Shown: piece after piece, positions 63,982 through 64,000 of the stretch | Numbering within the stretch: position 1 is the stretch's first letter | Layout: each line of letters begins with the position of its first letter | From: Polyangia bacterium | Lineage (GTDB): Bacteria > Myxococcota_A > Polyangia > Nannocystales > Nannocystaceae | Direction: 5' to 3' | Assembly (NCBI GenBank): GCA_030424595.1 | Contig: JAUHWG010000007.1 | Span: 186,001-250,000 of the forward strand | DNA length: 64,000 nt | Notes under the pieces: generated by a model | Databases searched by the model: none | Told to the model about the DNA's origin: nothing | Seen by the model: only the letters and a program-made list of their open reading frames with translations | Program-made: the position numbers and the translations under genes

Positions 63982-64000
63982 GCCTTCGTGGGGGTCGATG

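Overview
The window is very GC-rich DNA (about 70% by eye) densely packed with genes on both strands. It most likely comes from a myxobacterium (Myxococcota), probably of the Nannocystis/Plesiocystis/Enhygromyxa type. Support for this comes from three Hanks-type Ser/Thr kinases with transmembrane and TPR or sensor extensions, a giant 3372-residue TPR protein, lipoproteins with long Thr/Ser/Asp linkers, a secreted trypsin-like protease with a MYXO-CTERM-like tail, and a Lys/Ala-rich histone-H1-like protein. This assignment rests on gene character only. I found no tRNA, rRNA, insertion sequence or CRISPR array.

Layout. 1-1976: the 3' part of an unknown membrane-anchored gene with a Lys/Pro-rich tail. 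2278-7898: a complete isc iron-sulfur cluster operon (iscS, iscU, iscA, hscB, hscA, fdx) headed by a MerR-family regulator with four C-terminal cysteines in the position where IscR is usual. 7987-10572: a Tat-exported amidase and an FAD-dependent oxygenase. 10682-16922 (minus): two receptor kinases, a beta-carbonic anhydrase and a WYL regulator, followed by a VOC protein. 17916-20560 (minus): rsfS, rlmH, a DUF202 protein and an unknown lipoprotein. 20632-22490: prepilin peptidase and the MYXO-CTERM protease, convergent. 22554-32672 (minus): the giant TPR gene. 32893-36879: a double-unit M16 peptidase, a CPBP protease and a FluC fluoride channel. 37055-38623 (minus): a zinc ribbon/barrel/histone-like chromatin protein. 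39185-41525: a soluble MCP-like sensor divergent from gltX. 41911-47497 (minus): a cytochrome P460-like lipoprotein, a split ACAD10/11-type kinase and dehydrogenase pair, a UbiA prenyltransferase and a histidine phosphatase.

47546-56766 is the most interesting stretch. Two divergent transcription units share a 120-bp spacer with two Fur-box-like palindromes. Rightward lie a lipoprotein, a FecA-like TonB-dependent receptor, a small PepSY membrane protein, an aminopropyltransferase (spermidine-synthase fold) and an ATP-grasp ligase, mostly overlapping or nearly touching. A minimal sigma54 activator follows, with a perfect 16-bp palindrome over its start codon. I infer an iron-responsive uptake locus that may make a polyamine-amino-acid conjugate, possibly a metallophore. 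Immediately after is a peroxiredoxin-like gene with an in-frame TGA exactly at the first Cys of the CxxC motif and a bSECIS-like hairpin just downstream: a predicted Tat-exported, lipid-anchored selenoprotein.

56865-63981: a two-gene YeeE/YedE transporter, a Leu/Glu-type amino-acid dehydrogenase divergent from a TetR regulator, and a 1325-residue kinase-nSTAND ATPase-PEGA-like-FGE fusion whose kinase activation segment carries an insertion of roughly 85 residues.
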